From Pseudomonadota bacterium (GTDB lineage: Bacteria; Pseudomonadota; Gammaproteobacteria; Burkholderiales; Burkholderiaceae_C): a DNA stretch of 64,000 bases. The notes beneath the pieces were generated by a model that saw only the letters and a list, made by a program, of their open reading frames with translations, had not been told where the DNA came from and searched no databases. The position numbers and the translations under genes were made by a program. The stretch lies in NCBI GenBank assembly GCA_021805825.1, contig JAJZEC010000001.1:62001-126000 (forward strand). The letters are read 5' to 3'. The number at the start of each line of letters is the position of its first letter. Within the stretch, counting starts at the first letter, position 1. Positions 23,340 to 33,843 of the stretch are shown piece after piece.

Positions 23340-24704
23340 ATGACCTTCTCATCCCTCGGGCTCGGCGAGCCCATCCTGCGCGCGGTTGGCGAGCAGGGCT
23401 ACGACACACCCACCCCCATCCAGTTGCAGGCGATTCCCGCGGTGCTCGCGGGGGGCGACCTGCTCGCGGCGGCGCAGACCGGAACCGGCAAGACCGCCGC
23501 CTTCACCCTGCCGCTGCTGCAACGGCTCAGCCAGGGCAAGCCGGCGCGCAACGCGCGCGGCCAGGTCGTACCGCGCGTGCTGGTGCTGGTTCCCACCCGG
23601 GAACTGGCGGCGCAGGTGGCCGACAACATCCGCGACTATGGCAAGCACCTGCCGCTGCGCAGCATGGTGATGTTCGGCGGCGTGGGCATGCAACCGCAGG
23701 TCGATGCCCTGCGTCGCGGCGTGGACATCGTGGTGGCGACTCCCGGGCGCATGCTCGACCACCATGGCCAGCGCAACCTCGACCTGTCGGCCATCGACAC
23801 CCTGGTGCTCGACGAGGCCGATCGCATGCTCGACATGGGCTTCATCCACGACATCCGCAAGGTGCTTGCGCTGCTGCCGGCGAAGCGGCAGAACCTGCTG
23901 TTCTCGGCGACCTTTTCCGACGACATCAAGGCGCTGGCCAACAGCCTGCTCGACCGTCCGCAGGTCATCGAAGTGGCGCGCCGCAACGTCGCCGCGGCCA
24001 CCGTGCGCCAGACCGTGCATCCGGTGGGACGCGAGCGCAAGCGGGAACTGCTGAGCCACCTGGTGCGTGAACACAACTGGTTCCAGGTGCTGGTGTTCAT
24101 GCGCACCAAGCACGGAGCCAACCGCCTGGCCGAGCAACTGCGCACCGACGGCATCGGCGCCGATGCGATCCACGGCAACAAGAGCCAGGGCGCACGCACC
24201 CGCGCGCTGGCCGACTTCAAGAGCGGCAAGCTGCAGGTGCTGGTGGCCACCGACATCGCGGCGCGGGGTATCGACATCGACCAGCTGCCGCTGGTGGTGA
24301 ACTACGAACTGCCCAACGTGCCCGAGGACTATGTGCACCGCATCGGGCGAACCGGTCGCGCCGGAGCCGAAGGGCAGGCGATCTCCCTGGTGTGCGTCGA
24401 CGAACTGGCCTTCCTGCGTGACATCGAGCGCCTGATCGGGCGCAGCGTCGAGCGCAGCCTGATCGCCGGCTTCGAGCCCGATCCCCAGGAACGGGCGCAA
24501 CCGATCCGCGTCGGTCGCACGGTGATCGGCGGCGGCAAGGCGGGCGGGGCGCGGCGTGCCGATGCCCCGCGCGCGCAAGGAGCCCGCGGCGATGCCGGCG
24601 CGCGTCACCACGGGCGCGCGCGCAACGAGGGCCAGCCGCGGCGCGACGGCAGCTCGTCGCGCTCCGGCGGCGGCATCGCGCGCCGCAACGCCCCCCGGGG
24701 CTGA
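23340..24704 (+). CDS. rhlE: DEAD-box RNA helicase, RhlE-like
   Basis: Q-motif [51 protein letters not shown]; basic Gly/Arg-rich C-terminus. Confidence 0.94.
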   Translation: MTFSSLGLGEPILRAVGEQGYDTPTPIQLQAIPAVLAGGDLLAAAQTGTGKTAAFTLPLLQRLSQGKPARNARGQVVPRVLVLVPTRELAAQVADNIRDYGKHLPLRSMVMFGGVGMQPQVDALRRGVDIVVATPGRMLDHHGQRNLDLSAIDTLVLDEADRMLDMGFIHDIRKVLALLPAKRQNLLFSATFSDDIKALANSLLDRPQVIEVARRNVAAATVRQTVHPVGRERKRELLSHLVREHNWFQVLVFMRTKHGANRLAEQLRTDGIGADAIHGNKSQGARTRALADFKSGKLQVLVATDIAARGIDIDQLPLVVNYELPNVPEDYVHRIGRTGRAGAEGQAISLVCVDELAFLRDIERLIGRSVERSLIAGFEPDPQERAQPIRVGRTVIGGGKAGGARRADAPRAQGARGDAGARHHGRARNEGQPRRDGSSSRSGGGIARRNAPRG

Positions 24705-24728
24705 GGGGCGCCCGCGGGCGCCCCTCAG
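24701..24728. terminator. Perfect 28-bp palindrome containing both stop codons of convergent rhlE and waaF
   Basis: CTGAGGGGCGCCCG|CGGGCGCCCCTCAG; TGA of rhlE at 24702-24704 and stop of waaF at 24725-24727 inside it; no T-tract. Confidence 0.6.
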
Positions 24729-25780
24729 GCCGCGTCGCGTGGCATCGCGGCCTGCATCAGCTCGCGCAATGTCTGCCAGGCCCAGGAAGCGTCGAGGGCG
24801 CGCAGGCAGTTGCGATGGCCGAGTGGGCAGTCGCGCGCGAAGCATGGGCTGCACGGCAGATGCAGCCACAACGCGCGGCTGCGGTGCGCGGCGGGCGGCG
24901 TGTGGCGGGGGTCGGTCGAGCCGTAGATGCCCACCGTCGGACGGCCCAGCGCGGCCGCGATGTGCATCAATCCGGAGTCATTGCTGACCACCCCGTCGGC
25001 CGCCGCGAGCAGCTCGATGGCCTGCTGCATGCTGGTGCGGCCGCACAGATCGGACACCGGCGCGGCGCCCGCGGGCAGCGCCCCCGCGATCGCGGTGGCC
25101 ATCGTTCGCTCGCGCGGACTGCCGAGCAGGGCCACGCGCCAGCCGGCGGTCTGCGCCAGCGCGGCCAGCGCGGTGTACTGCTCGGCCGGCCACTGCTTGG
25201 CCGGGCCGTATTCGGCTCCCGGACACAGGGCGATGAAGGGCTGCCGCAGACCGTGGTGGTCGGCGCTGGCACGGGCCTGCCGCTGCGCCACCTGCAGGCG
25301 CGGTTGCTCCAGCGCGGCGATGTCGCAGTCGCCGGCCAGGAGCGCGTAGTGCAGGCGCATGTCCTGCCGCGTCGCCGTCGGGGAAGGCTGCAGCGCCTGG
25401 GTGAGCAGCCAGCCGGCAGCTTCACCACGCCAGCCGATGCGCTCGGGGATGCGCGCCAGCCACGGAACCAGCCGCGCCTTGACGTTGTTGCCCAGCACGT
25501 AGGCGCGCGCGAAGCCCTCGCCGCGCAGACCCTGGGCGATGCGCAGGCGCGCGCGCAGGTCGAGCCGTCCATGCGCGAAGGGCATCTCGAGCACCTGTTC
25601 GATGCCCGGCATCGCGCGCAGTACCGGGGCCACCGCGGGCAGTGCCAGCGCGTGCACGCGTTCGCCGCGCGCGGCCAGCCGCTGCACCAGCGGCTGGGCC
25701 ATCACCGCGTCGCCGATCCACTGCGGCGCCACCAGCAGGCTGCGCGATGCGGGCGGCCCGGATGCCGCGGACGGGTTCAA
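24725..25780 (-). CDS. waaF: Glycosyltransferase family 9, lipopolysaccharide heptosyltransferase II-like (TTG start suggested)
   Basis: SLLVAPQWIGDAVMAQPLVQRL...FIALCPGAEYGPAKQWPAEQYTAL...LCGRTSMQQAIELLAAADGVVSNDSGLMHIAAALGRPTVGIYGSTDP. Confidence 0.9.
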   Translation of the reverse strand: MNPSAASGPPASRSLLVAPQWIGDAVMAQPLVQRLAARGERVHALALPAVAPVLRAMPGIEQVLEMPFAHGRLDLRARLRIAQGLRGEGFARAYVLGNNVKARLVPWLARIPERIGWRGEAAGWLLTQALQPSPTATRQDMRLHYALLAGDCDIAALEQPRLQVAQRQARASADHHGLRQPFIALCPGAEYGPAKQWPAEQYTALAALAQTAGWRVALLGSPRERTMATAIAGALPAGAAPVSDLCGRTSMQQAIELLAAADGVVSNDSGLMHIAAALGRPTVGIYGSTDPRHTPPAAHRSRALWLHLPCSPCFARDCPLGHRNCLRALDASWAWQTLRELMQAAMPRDAA

Positions 25781-25977
25781 TGGCCGTGCGCGACCTCGCC
25801 CTCGGCCAGGCGGTAGCGGGTGCCGCAGTACGGGCACGCCGCTTCGCCGTGGCGGACGTCGAGGAACACGCGCGGATGCGCGCTCCACACCGGCATCGCC
25901 GGGTTGGGGCAGAACGCCGGCAGGTCCGACGCCTTGAGTTCGACCAGGGGCATTTCGGTCTTCGGGATCGCGCTCAT
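25777..25977 (-). CDS. Zinc-finger domain-containing protein (COG4391 type)
   Basis: LPAFCPNPAMPVWSAHPRVFLDVRHGEAACPYCGTRYRL. Confidence 0.88.
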   Translation of the reverse strand: MSAIPKTEMPLVELKASDLPAFCPNPAMPVWSAHPRVFLDVRHGEAACPYCGTRYRLAEGEVAHGH

Positions 25978-26018
25978 CTCATGTGCCTTCTGCGGAGGGT
26001 CAGGTTCTGCCGGGCCGA

Positions 26019-26960
26019 TCAGACGGCGCTGAGCCAGTCGGCGTACTTGGGGTTGCGCCCGCCGACGATGTCGAAGAACGCCTGCTGGATGCGCTCGGTG
26101 ATCGGGCCGCGGCGGCCGATGCCGATGCGCACGCCGTCGAGTTCGCGGATCGGGGTGATCTCGGCCGCGGTGCCGCTGAAGAAGGCCTCGTCGGCGATGT
26201 AGACCTCGTCGCGCAGGATGCGCTTCTGCACCACCTGCAGCCCCAGATCCTGGCAGATCGAGAACACCGTGCGGCGGGTGATGCCGTTGAGCGCACCCGA
26301 GGAGGAGTCGGGGGTGTACACCACGCCGTCGTGCACGATGAAGATGTTCTCTCCCGCGCCTTCGCTCACGAAGCCCTGCGGGTCGAGCAGCAGCGCCTCG
26401 TCGTAGCCGTCGGCCGTGACTTCCAGGTTGGCCAGGATGCTGTTGGTGTAGTTGCTGACCGCCTTCGCGTTGCACATGGTGATGTTCACATGGTGCCGCG
26501 TGTAGCTGCTGGTCTTCACCCGGATGCCGTTGGCCAGCCCGTCCTCGCCGAGGTAGGCGCCCCAGGGCCAGGCAGCGACCATCAGGTGGATGGTGTTGCC
26601 GCGCGGGGACACGCCGAGCTTGCGGTCGCCGATCCAGACCAGCGGGCGGATGTAGCAGGACGAGAAGCCGTTGACCTTCACGACCTCGCGTTGCGCCTGC
26701 ATCGCCTGCTCGACGCTGAAGGGGATCTCCATGCGCAGGATCTTGGCGCTGTCGAACAGCCGCCGCGTGTGGTCCTGCAGCCGGAAGATCGCCGGGCCCT
26801 GGGCGGTCTCGTAGGCGCGCACGCCCTCGAAGGCCCCGCAACCGTAGTGCAGGGTATGGGTCAGCACGTGGATCTTGGCGTCGCGCCATTCGACGAGCTG
26901 GCCGTCCATCCAGATTTTCCCGTCGCGGTCGGACATGGACGCGGGATTCGGCATGACCAT
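26019..26960 (-). CDS. ilvE: Branched-chain amino acid aminotransferase
   Basis: KIWMDGQLVEWRDAKIHVLTHTLHYGCGAFEGVRAYET...GITRRTVFSICQDLGL...FFSGTAAEITPI. Confidence 0.96.
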   Translation of the reverse strand: MVMPNPASMSDRDGKIWMDGQLVEWRDAKIHVLTHTLHYGCGAFEGVRAYETAQGPAIFRLQDHTRRLFDSAKILRMEIPFSVEQAMQAQREVVKVNGFSSCYIRPLVWIGDRKLGVSPRGNTIHLMVAAWPWGAYLGEDGLANGIRVKTSSYTRHHVNITMCNAKAVSNYTNSILANLEVTADGYDEALLLDPQGFVSEGAGENIFIVHDGVVYTPDSSSGALNGITRRTVFSICQDLGLQVVQKRILRDEVYIADEAFFSGTAAEITPIRELDGVRIGIGRRGPITERIQQAFFDIVGGRNPKYADWLSAV

Positions 26961-27122
26961 GGAATTCTCCGGTAGCAGCTGCTGAAAGTTGCATTCTAAG
27001 GACGCCGGCAGCGCGCGCCCAGAACCCACGTTGCGGGCACAATGGCGCCTTGCCTGCCGCGGCGCGGCGCGGCGCAGTCGCCGCCGTGCCGCGCCGCGGA
27101 GCCCACCGAAGCCATCCCCGCC

Positions 27123-28919
27123 ATGTCCAGTCCGCCCCCCGCCGCCCGGCCGTACCGCTTTTCCATGCGCCAGTTCCTGGAGATCGCCAAGCCCTACTGG
27201 GTTTCGGAGGACAGGCGCATGGGCTGGCTGCTGCTGGGCAGCGTGCTGGCGATGAACCTGGCGCTGATCTGGATCAACGTGCGCCTGAACTTCTGGAACC
27301 GGGATTTCTTCAACGCCCTGCAGGCGCACGCCTACCCGCGCTTCCGCCATCTGCTGCTGGTGTTCACGGTGCTGGCCTTCATCTACATCGTGCTCGCGGT
27401 CTACTCCCAGTATCTGCAGCAGATGCTGCAGATCCGCTGGCGCCGCTGGGTCACCGAGGTCTTCCTGCGCGACTGGCTGGGAGACGCCACGCACTACCGC
27501 ATGGCCCTGCGCCGCGGCCAGGAGGACAACCCGGATCAGCGGATCTCCGACGATATCCGCGCGCTGGTCAATACCACGCTGAACCTGTTCTTCGGCCTTG
27601 TCTCCTCGGTGGTCACCCTGGCTTCCTTCCTGGTCGTGTTGTGGCAGCTCTCGGGTGCCTTCACGCTGTGGGGGTTGCACATCCCGGGCTACATGGTGTG
27701 GGCGGCGCTGCTGTACTCGGGGATCGGAAGCTACCTGGCGCACCGTGTCGGGCGGCCGCTGATCCGGTTGAATTTCGAGCAGCAGCGCTACGAGGCGGAC
27801 TTCCGCTTCGGCCTCGCGCGCACCCGTGAGCACAACGAGGGCATCGCCCTCTACCGCGGCGAGGCGCGCGAGCTCGAAGGGCACCGCGAGCGTTTCGCCC
27901 GCGTCTGGGACAACTGGTGGGGCATCATGAAGCGGCAGAAGCTGTTCACCTGGTACAGCTCCTTCTACGCCCAGCTGGCCATCATCTTCCCGATCCTGGT
28001 GGCGGCGCCGAGGTACTTCGCCGGCAAGATCCACCTCGGCGGGCTGACGCAGACCACCAACGCCTTCGGGCAGGTGCAGGGTTCGCTGTCCTGGTTCATC
28101 TCGGCCTACACGGACATCGTCGGCTGGCTGGCCACGCTGCAGCGTCTGGCGACCTTCCTGGAGTCGGTCAAGGAGGACAAGGCGCGCGGCCTGCAGCAGG
28201 CCGTCGAGCCGTCGCCGCAGCCAGGGGCACGCGACGACTGCGTGCAACTGGGGGAACTGCGCATCGACACTCCGGACGGTCGCCCGCTGCTGCAGGCCGC
28301 GGGCCAGTGCATCGAGCCGGGGCAGCACACCCTGATCGTCGGCGTCTCCGGCCTGGGCAAGAGCACCCTGATGCGCTGGCTGGCCGGCATCTGGCCTTAT
28401 GCGCAAGGGCGTCACGCCCACCTGCCGGGCGCCAGCATGCTGTTCCTGCCGCAGAAGCCCTATCTGCCGATGGGTTCGCTGCGCGAGGTGCTGTGCTATC
28501 CGATGCCTGTGCGATCCTTCACCGACGCGCGCCTGCGCGAGGTGCTGGAGCGCACCCGGCTGCCGCATCTGGCCGCGCTGCTCGACCTCGACGATGGCTG
28601 GATGCAGCGCCTGTCGCCCGGGGAGCAGCAGCGGCTGGCCATCGCCCGCGCGCTGCTGGCCGCCCCGGACTGGCTGTTCCTCGACGAAGCCACCAGCGCC
28701 CTCGACGCCACGCTGGAGGCAGGGATGTACCGTCTGCTGGAGGAGGAACTGCCGCGCACGACCCTGGTCAGCGTCGCACACCGCAGCGGCGTGGCCTCGT
28801 TCCACCGCCAGGTTTTCGAACTGCAGGCCGCCGGCGAGGCGCAGCCTGCGCGTATCCGGGTATGCAGTCCGCAGCAGTGGCTGCAACAGCTCGCGCAGCA
28901 GCCGGAGCCGGTGGGCTGA
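27123..28919 (+). CDS. ABC transporter, fused permease/ATPase (YddA/SbmA-BacA-like)
   Basis: YWVSEDRRMGWLLLGSVLAMNLALIWINVRLNFWNRDFFNALQ...GVSGLGKSTLMRWLAGIWPYAQG...FLPQKPYLPMGSLREVLCYP...LFLDEATSALD. Confidence 0.92.
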   Translation: MSSPPPAARPYRFSMRQFLEIAKPYWVSEDRRMGWLLLGSVLAMNLALIWINVRLNFWNRDFFNALQAHAYPRFRHLLLVFTVLAFIYIVLAVYSQYLQQMLQIRWRRWVTEVFLRDWLGDATHYRMALRRGQEDNPDQRISDDIRALVNTTLNLFFGLVSSVVTLASFLVVLWQLSGAFTLWGLHIPGYMVWAALLYSGIGSYLAHRVGRPLIRLNFEQQRYEADFRFGLARTREHNEGIALYRGEARELEGHRERFARVWDNWWGIMKRQKLFTWYSSFYAQLAIIFPILVAAPRYFAGKIHLGGLTQTTNAFGQVQGSLSWFISAYTDIVGWLATLQRLATFLESVKEDKARGLQQAVEPSPQPGARDDCVQLGELRIDTPDGRPLLQAAGQCIEPGQHTLIVGVSGLGKSTLMRWLAGIWPYAQGRHAHLPGASMLFLPQKPYLPMGSLREVLCYPMPVRSFTDARLREVLERTRLPHLAALLDLDDGWMQRLSPGEQQRLAIARALLAAPDWLFLDEATSALDATLEAGMYRLLEEELPRTTLVSVAHRSGVASFHRQVFELQAAGEAQPARIRVCSPQQWLQQLAQQPEPVG

Positions 28920-28938
28920 GACGGCGCGCGGCGCGCCT

Positions 28939-30345
28939 TCAGTCGGTCTCGGGCAGGTCGCGCAGAAGATCCAGCGCCTGGTCGATGCGCTGCACCGGAT
29001 GCAGTTGCATGCCGTCGATGGTCTGGACATGCTGGCGCGGCGCGTTCGCGGCCGGGATGATGGCCCTCGAGAAGCCCAGCTTGGCGGCTTCGCGCAGCCG
29101 CTCCTGGCCGCGCGGCGCCGGGCGGATCTCGCCGGCCAGGCCGACCTCGCCGAAGGCCGCCAGCCCGCGCGGCAGCGCGCGGTTGCGCAGCGAGGACTGG
29201 ATGGCCAGCAGCACCGCCAGATCGGCCGCCGGTTCGGCCACGCGCACACCGCCGACGGCGTTGACGAACACGTCCTGGTCGGCGCAGGACACCCCGGCGT
29301 GCCGGTGCAGTACCGCCAGCAGCATGGCCAGGCGTGCCGGATCCAGTCCCACGCTCAGGCGGCGCGGGCTGGGCGCGGCCGCGTGGTCGGCGAGGGCCTG
29401 GATTTCCACCAGCAGCGGGCGGCTGCCCTCGAGGGTCGCCAGCACGCAGGATCCGGGAACCGGAGCGCCGTGCTGGGACAGAAAGATCGCCGAGGGGTTG
29501 GCCACCCCCTTCAGGCCGCGTTCGGTCATCGCGAACACGCCGAGTTCGCCGACCCCGCCGAAGCGGTTCTTGATGGCGCGGATCAGGCGGAAGCTGCTGT
29601 GGGTGTCGCCCTCGAAGTACAGCACGGTGTCGACCATGTGTTCGAGCACCCGGGGGCCGGCCAGCGCGCCTTCCTTGGTCACATGCCCGACCAGCAGCAT
29701 GCAGGTGCCGGCGGACTTGGCATGCCGGGTCAGTTGCGCCGCGCACTCGCGCACCTGCGCCACCGAACCCGGCGCCGACGCCAGGGCCTCGGTGTAGACG
29801 GTCTGGATGGAATCGATCACGCACACCGCCGGTCGCTCGGCGGCGAGGGCGTCGCCGATGCGTTCGAGCTGGATCTCGGCCATCAGGCGCACGGCGGCCT
29901 GCCGCAGGCCCAGGCGCTGCGCGCGCAGCCCGACCTGGGCCGCCGACTCCTCGCCGCTGACGTACAGCACCTGGGTGTGCGCCGCCAGTTGCCCCAGCAC
30001 CTGCAGCAGCAGCGTGGACTTGCCGATCCCGGGGTCGCCGCCGAGCAGCACCACGCTGCCGGCGACCAGCCCGCCGCCGAGCACGCGGTCGAGTTCGCCG
30101 ATGCCGCTGGGCATCGATTGCTGCGCCGCCGCCGGCACGCTGGCCAGATCCTGCACGCTCGAGCCGGGGGCCAGCGCCGCCGGCACGGCGCGTTGCGCGC
30201 GACCCAGCGTGGCGGATCGCGGGTCGCCGCCGGTGCGCGTCTCGACCAGGGTGTTCCAGGCGCCGCAGTGCGGGCACTTGCCCAGCCATTGCGCCGATTG
30301 CCCGCCGCAATCGCTGCAGACGAAGGCGGTGCTCGAGCGCGCCAT
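28939..30345 (-). CDS. radA: DNA repair protein RadA
   Basis: FVCSDCGGQSAQWLGKCPHCGAWNTLVE zinc finger; GGDPGIGKSTLLLQ; KNRFGGVGELGVF. Confidence 0.97.
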   Translation of the reverse strand: MARSSTAFVCSDCGGQSAQWLGKCPHCGAWNTLVETRTGGDPRSATLGRAQRAVPAALAPGSSVQDLASVPAAAQQSMPSGIGELDRVLGGGLVAGSVVLLGGDPGIGKSTLLLQVLGQLAAHTQVLYVSGEESAAQVGLRAQRLGLRQAAVRLMAEIQLERIGDALAAERPAVCVIDSIQTVYTEALASAPGSVAQVRECAAQLTRHAKSAGTCMLLVGHVTKEGALAGPRVLEHMVDTVLYFEGDTHSSFRLIRAIKNRFGGVGELGVFAMTERGLKGVANPSAIFLSQHGAPVPGSCVLATLEGSRPLLVEIQALADHAAAPSPRRLSVGLDPARLAMLLAVLHRHAGVSCADQDVFVNAVGGVRVAEPAADLAVLLAIQSSLRNRALPRGLAAFGEVGLAGEIRPAPRGQERLREAAKLGFSRAIIPAANAPRQHVQTIDGMQLHPVQRIDQALDLLRDLPETD

Positions 30346-31472
30346 CAGCGCATGCGCACCGCCACCCGCGGGGCGACGGCGCACATCAGCTCGTAGCCGA
30401 TGGTCGCGCAGGCCTGCGCGACCTCGTCGATGCCGAGTTCGCCTTGCGCATCGCGGCCCCAGCACAGCACCGGGCTGCCGACCTCGGCAGCGCGACCCGC
30501 TGCGCGCACCGGCTCGAGGTCGATGCACAGCATGTCCATCGACACACGGCCGACGACGCGCGTGCGCACGCCATCGACGACGATCGGCGTGCCGCTGGGG
30601 GCGTGTCGCGGGTAGCCGTCGGCGTAGCCGACCGCGGCCACGCCGATGCGCATTGGCCGCTCGGCGCGAAATCCGGCGCCGTAGCCGACCGCGGCGCCGG
30701 CCTCGATCTGCTGCACGCCGATGATGCGGGTGCTCACGCTCATGGCTGGCTGCAGGTGCCATTGCCGGGCATCTTCGGCCAGCCCGGTCGGTGAGCCGCC
30801 ATACAGCGCGATGCCCGGGCGCACCCATTCGCCCAGAACCGCCGCGGCATCGTGACGTGGAGGGCGGGCATCGGCGCCGAAGCGCAGCAGGGCGGCCGAA
30901 TTGCACAGGCTGCGCTCCCCGGGCAGGCCCTCCACCGTGGCGAGGAAGGACTCCAGGGCTTCATCGATGCCGGCGGCGCCGTCGGCGGTGGCGAAATGGG
31001 TCATGTGCGACACCGCGCCCACCGACGGCAGTTCGTGCAGGCGTTGCCAGGCGGCGCGGTACTGCGCGGGGTGGAAGCCCAGGCGGTTCATGCCGCTGTT
31101 GAGCTTGAGGAACACGCGGTGCGCGCGTGCCTTGCTGCGCAGCCCGAGCCAGTGGATCTGCGCCGGGTCGTGCACCACATGCCACAGGTTCAGGCGCTCG
31201 CAGGTGGCCAGGTCGTCGAGCCCGAAGCAGCCTTCCAGCAGCAGGATCGGCCCGCCCCAGCCGAGGGCGCGCAGCGCCTCGGCCTCGGCGATGTCGAGCA
31301 GGGCGAAGCCGTCGGCATCGCGCAGCGCGCCGAACACGCGCTGGATGCCGTGGCCGTAGGCATTGGACTTGACCACCGCCCACAGTCGTGCCGAACCCGC
31401 CGCCTGGCGCATGCGCGCCAGGTTGTGGCGCAGCGCAGAAGCATCGATGGTGGCCTGGATCGGGCGGGGCAT
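30345..31472 (-). CDS. alr: Alanine racemase
   Basis: [46 protein letters not shown]...[18 protein letters not shown]. Confidence 0.95.
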   Translation of the reverse strand: MPRPIQATIDASALRHNLARMRQAAGSARLWAVVKSNAYGHGIQRVFGALRDADGFALLDIAEAEALRALGWGGPILLLEGCFGLDDLATCERLNLWHVVHDPAQIHWLGLRSKARAHRVFLKLNSGMNRLGFHPAQYRAAWQRLHELPSVGAVSHMTHFATADGAAGIDEALESFLATVEGLPGERSLCNSAALLRFGADARPPRHDAAAVLGEWVRPGIALYGGSPTGLAEDARQWHLQPAMSVSTRIIGVQQIEAGAAVGYGAGFRAERPMRIGVAAVGYADGYPRHAPSGTPIVVDGVRTRVVGRVSMDMLCIDLEPVRAAGRAAEVGSPVLCWGRDAQGELGIDEVAQACATIGYELMCAVAPRVAVRMR

Positions 31473-31516
31473 GGCATCGGCCAGTGTAGTGCCTGGCCGT
31501 TCGGCGCGGGCTCGCA

Positions 31517-31544
31517 GGGTGCGCCGGGCCGGCCCGGCGCACCC
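31517..31544. promoter_or_regulatory. Perfect 28-bp palindrome in the divergent alr/lplT intergenic region
   Basis: GGGTGCGCCGGGCC|GGCCCGGCGCACCC, 12 bp before a TATAAA hexamer (31557-31562). Confidence 0.55.
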
Positions 31545-31659
31545 CCGGTGCTGTGCTATAAAAGCCCGTTTGGGTCGCCACGCGAAGCAGGCCGCCGCAG
31601 GAGCATTGCGCTCGGATCTCGCAGCCCGCAGATTGCGGCGGCCAATCTTGAAGGAACGA

Positions 31660-32985
31660 ATGAAAAAAGGCTTCTACTGGATCATGGCCGCGCAGTTCTT
31701 CTCGTCGCTGGCCGACAACGCGCTGCTCATCGCGGCCATCGCGTTGCTGATCCAGTCGCAGGCTCCGGGATGGATGACCCCACTCCTGAAGTTCTTTTTC
31801 ACCGCGTCCTACGTGCTGCTGGGTCCCTTTGTCGGTGGTTTCTCCGATTCCCTGCAGAAGGGCCATGTGATGCTGATCACCAACCTGGTCAAGCTCGCCG
31901 GCCTGCTGCTGATGCTCTTCGGCACCCATCCCCTGTGGGCCTACGCGGTGGTCGGACTCGGTGCCGCGGCCTATTCCCCCGCCAAGTACGGCATACTCAC
32001 CGAGCTGCTGCCGCCGCAGCAACTGGTGGCGGCCAATGGCTGGATCGAGGGCACCACGGTGGGCTCGATCATCCTCGGCACGGTGCTCGGCGGCTATCTG
32101 GTCAGCGACAGCGCATCGGCCTGGCTGCTCGAGCTGCGGCCGCTGCAGGCCATGCATGTCGCCACCTCGGCGAATGCCGCGCTGGCCAGCATCGCGGTGG
32201 TCTACGTGATCGCCGCGGCCTGCAATCTGCGCATTCCCGACACCGGTGCCCGCTACCCCCACCAGACCTACCATCCGGGACGCCAGCTGGTGGAGTTCGG
32301 GCATTGCATGCGCGTGCTGTGGAGCGACAGGCTGGGCCAGATCTCGATGGCCGTGACGACCCTGTTCTGGGGTGCCGGAGCGACCCTGCAGTTCATCGTC
32401 ATCAAATGGGCCGAGTCCGCTCTCGGCCTCGACCTCAGCGACGCCGCGTCGCTGCAGGCCACGGTGGCCTTCGGCGTGGCCTTCGGGGCGATGCTGGCAG
32501 CCGTGCGCGTGCCGCTGAAGAAGAGCCTGCGCGTGCTTCCGGTGGGTATGGCGATGGGGGTGGCCTGCATGCTGGTGGCCTTTTACTCGCGCGCCTGGGT
32601 GCCCGAGCTGCAGCTCTCCGTGGGTCGCCTGCATGTTCCGCTGTACCTGCTGTTCGCGGGCCTGTTCATGATGGGCATCGGCGCCATGGCGGGCTACTTC
32701 GTGGTGCCGATGAACGCCCTGCTGCAGCATCGCGGCTACGTGCTGCTGTCGGCCGGACATTCGATCGCCGTGCAGAACTTCAACGAGAACCTCAGTGTGC
32801 TGGTGATGCTGGGCATGTATTCGCTGCTCGTCGGCGCCAACCTGGGGGTGCAGTCGACGATGGTGCTGTTCGGCGCTTTCGTGCTCGCCAGCATGTGGTT
32901 GGTGATCCGCTGGAACCGGCGCAACATGCGCGAGCGCGACTGGACGCAGCTCATCGGCGAGCCACGCCGGGTGCTGCCCCGCTGA
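31660..32985 (+). CDS. lplT: Lysophospholipid transporter LplT-like MFS protein
   Basis: [30 protein letters not shown]...[23 protein letters not shown]...[41 protein letters not shown]. Confidence 0.92.
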   Translation: MKKGFYWIMAAQFFSSLADNALLIAAIALLIQSQAPGWMTPLLKFFFTASYVLLGPFVGGFSDSLQKGHVMLITNLVKLAGLLLMLFGTHPLWAYAVVGLGAAAYSPAKYGILTELLPPQQLVAANGWIEGTTVGSIILGTVLGGYLVSDSASAWLLELRPLQAMHVATSANAALASIAVVYVIAAACNLRIPDTGARYPHQTYHPGRQLVEFGHCMRVLWSDRLGQISMAVTTLFWGAGATLQFIVIKWAESALGLDLSDAASLQATVAFGVAFGAMLAAVRVPLKKSLRVLPVGMAMGVACMLVAFYSRAWVPELQLSVGRLHVPLYLLFAGLFMMGIGAMAGYFVVPMNALLQHRGYVLLSAGHSIAVQNFNENLSVLVMLGMYSLLVGANLGVQSTMVLFGAFVLASMWLVIRWNRRNMRERDWTQLIGEPRRVLPR

Positions 32986-33021
32986 GCCGCCGTCAGCCAC
33001 CGTCAGCCGCCGCTGCCTGCC

Positions 33022-33843
33022 ATGGACGCGATCCGCCTCGGCCCGCTGCTGCTGCCGGCGATGCCCGTGCTGCTGCTGCTGGGCGGGTGGGCAGGGCACG
33101 CGGCCGCGGTTGCGCTGGGCAGGCGGCAGGCTCCGCCGCCAGGCGTCGGGGCGCCGCTGCTGAGCGCCGCCGTGCTCGGGCTGCTTGCGGCACGCCTGAC
33201 CTTCGTGCTGCAGTGGCGGGCGCAGTATTCGCTGGCCGCGGCCCTGTTCGGCTGGCGCGATCTGGGTTTCGCAGCCTGGGCCGGCTGGCTGGCCGCGGCG
33301 CTGGTGCTGCTGCTGTGGGGTCTGCGGCGTGCCCCCTTGCGCCGCCCGCTGGCCGGCGCGCTGGCGCTGGCGGCGCTGCTGGTCTTCGGTGGACAGGCCC
33401 TGCTGCGGTTGCTGCAACCGGTGCCGCGGCCCTTGCCGGCGCTGGTGTTGCGCGACCTGCAGGGCCGGGCGGTGGCCTTGCGCGATCTGCGCGGCCAACC
33501 GCTGGTTCTCAATTTGTGGGCGACCTGGTGCCCTCCCTGCCGGCGCGAACTGCCGATGCTGCTGCGTCGTGCCTCGACGACGCACGGCGTGCGCATCGTG
33601 CTGGCCGAGCAGGGTGACGCGCCCCAGGCGGTGGAGGATCTGCTGCGCCGACTCGGCCGGCCGCGGGCGCCCCAGGTGCTGCTCGACCCGGCGCGCCAAC
33701 TGTCCACCTACTACCAGGTGCCGGGCTTTCCGACCACGCTGTTCCTGGGCGCCGACGGCACGCTGCAGCGCATGTACGTGGGCGAAATGTCGGCGGCGAC
33801 CCTGCAGCAGGGCATGGCCCGGCTGCAGCAGGGTGCGCGGTGA
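33022..33843 (+). CDS. TlpA-family thioredoxin-like protein with N-terminal multi-TM (Lgt-like) region
   Basis: N-terminal hydrophobic segments; LNLWATWCPPCRRELPML CXXC motif. Confidence 0.85.
   Translation: MDAIRLGPLLLPAMPVLLLLGGWAGHAAAVALGRRQAPPPGVGAPLLSAAVLGLLAARLTFVLQWRAQYSLAAALFGWRDLGFAAWAGWLAAALVLLLWGLRRAPLRRPLAGALALAALLVFGGQALLRLLQPVPRPLPALVLRDLQGRAVALRDLRGQPLVLNLWATWCPPCRRELPMLLRRASTTHGVRIVLAEQGDAPQAVEDLLRRLGRPRAPQVLLDPARQLSTYYQVPGFPTTLFLGADGTLQRMYVGEMSAATLQQGMARLQQGAR

Noticed and set aside
28923-28937. ggcgcg-cgg-cgcgcc hairpin between the convergent ABC transporter and radA genes
   Set aside because: Short 6-bp stem without T-tract in a GC-rich background; could be a weak terminator but not distinctive.
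26019-29249. 1076-aa minus-strand ORF
   Set aside because: Only its C-terminal part is the real ilvE; the rest is antisense to the ABC transporter gene.
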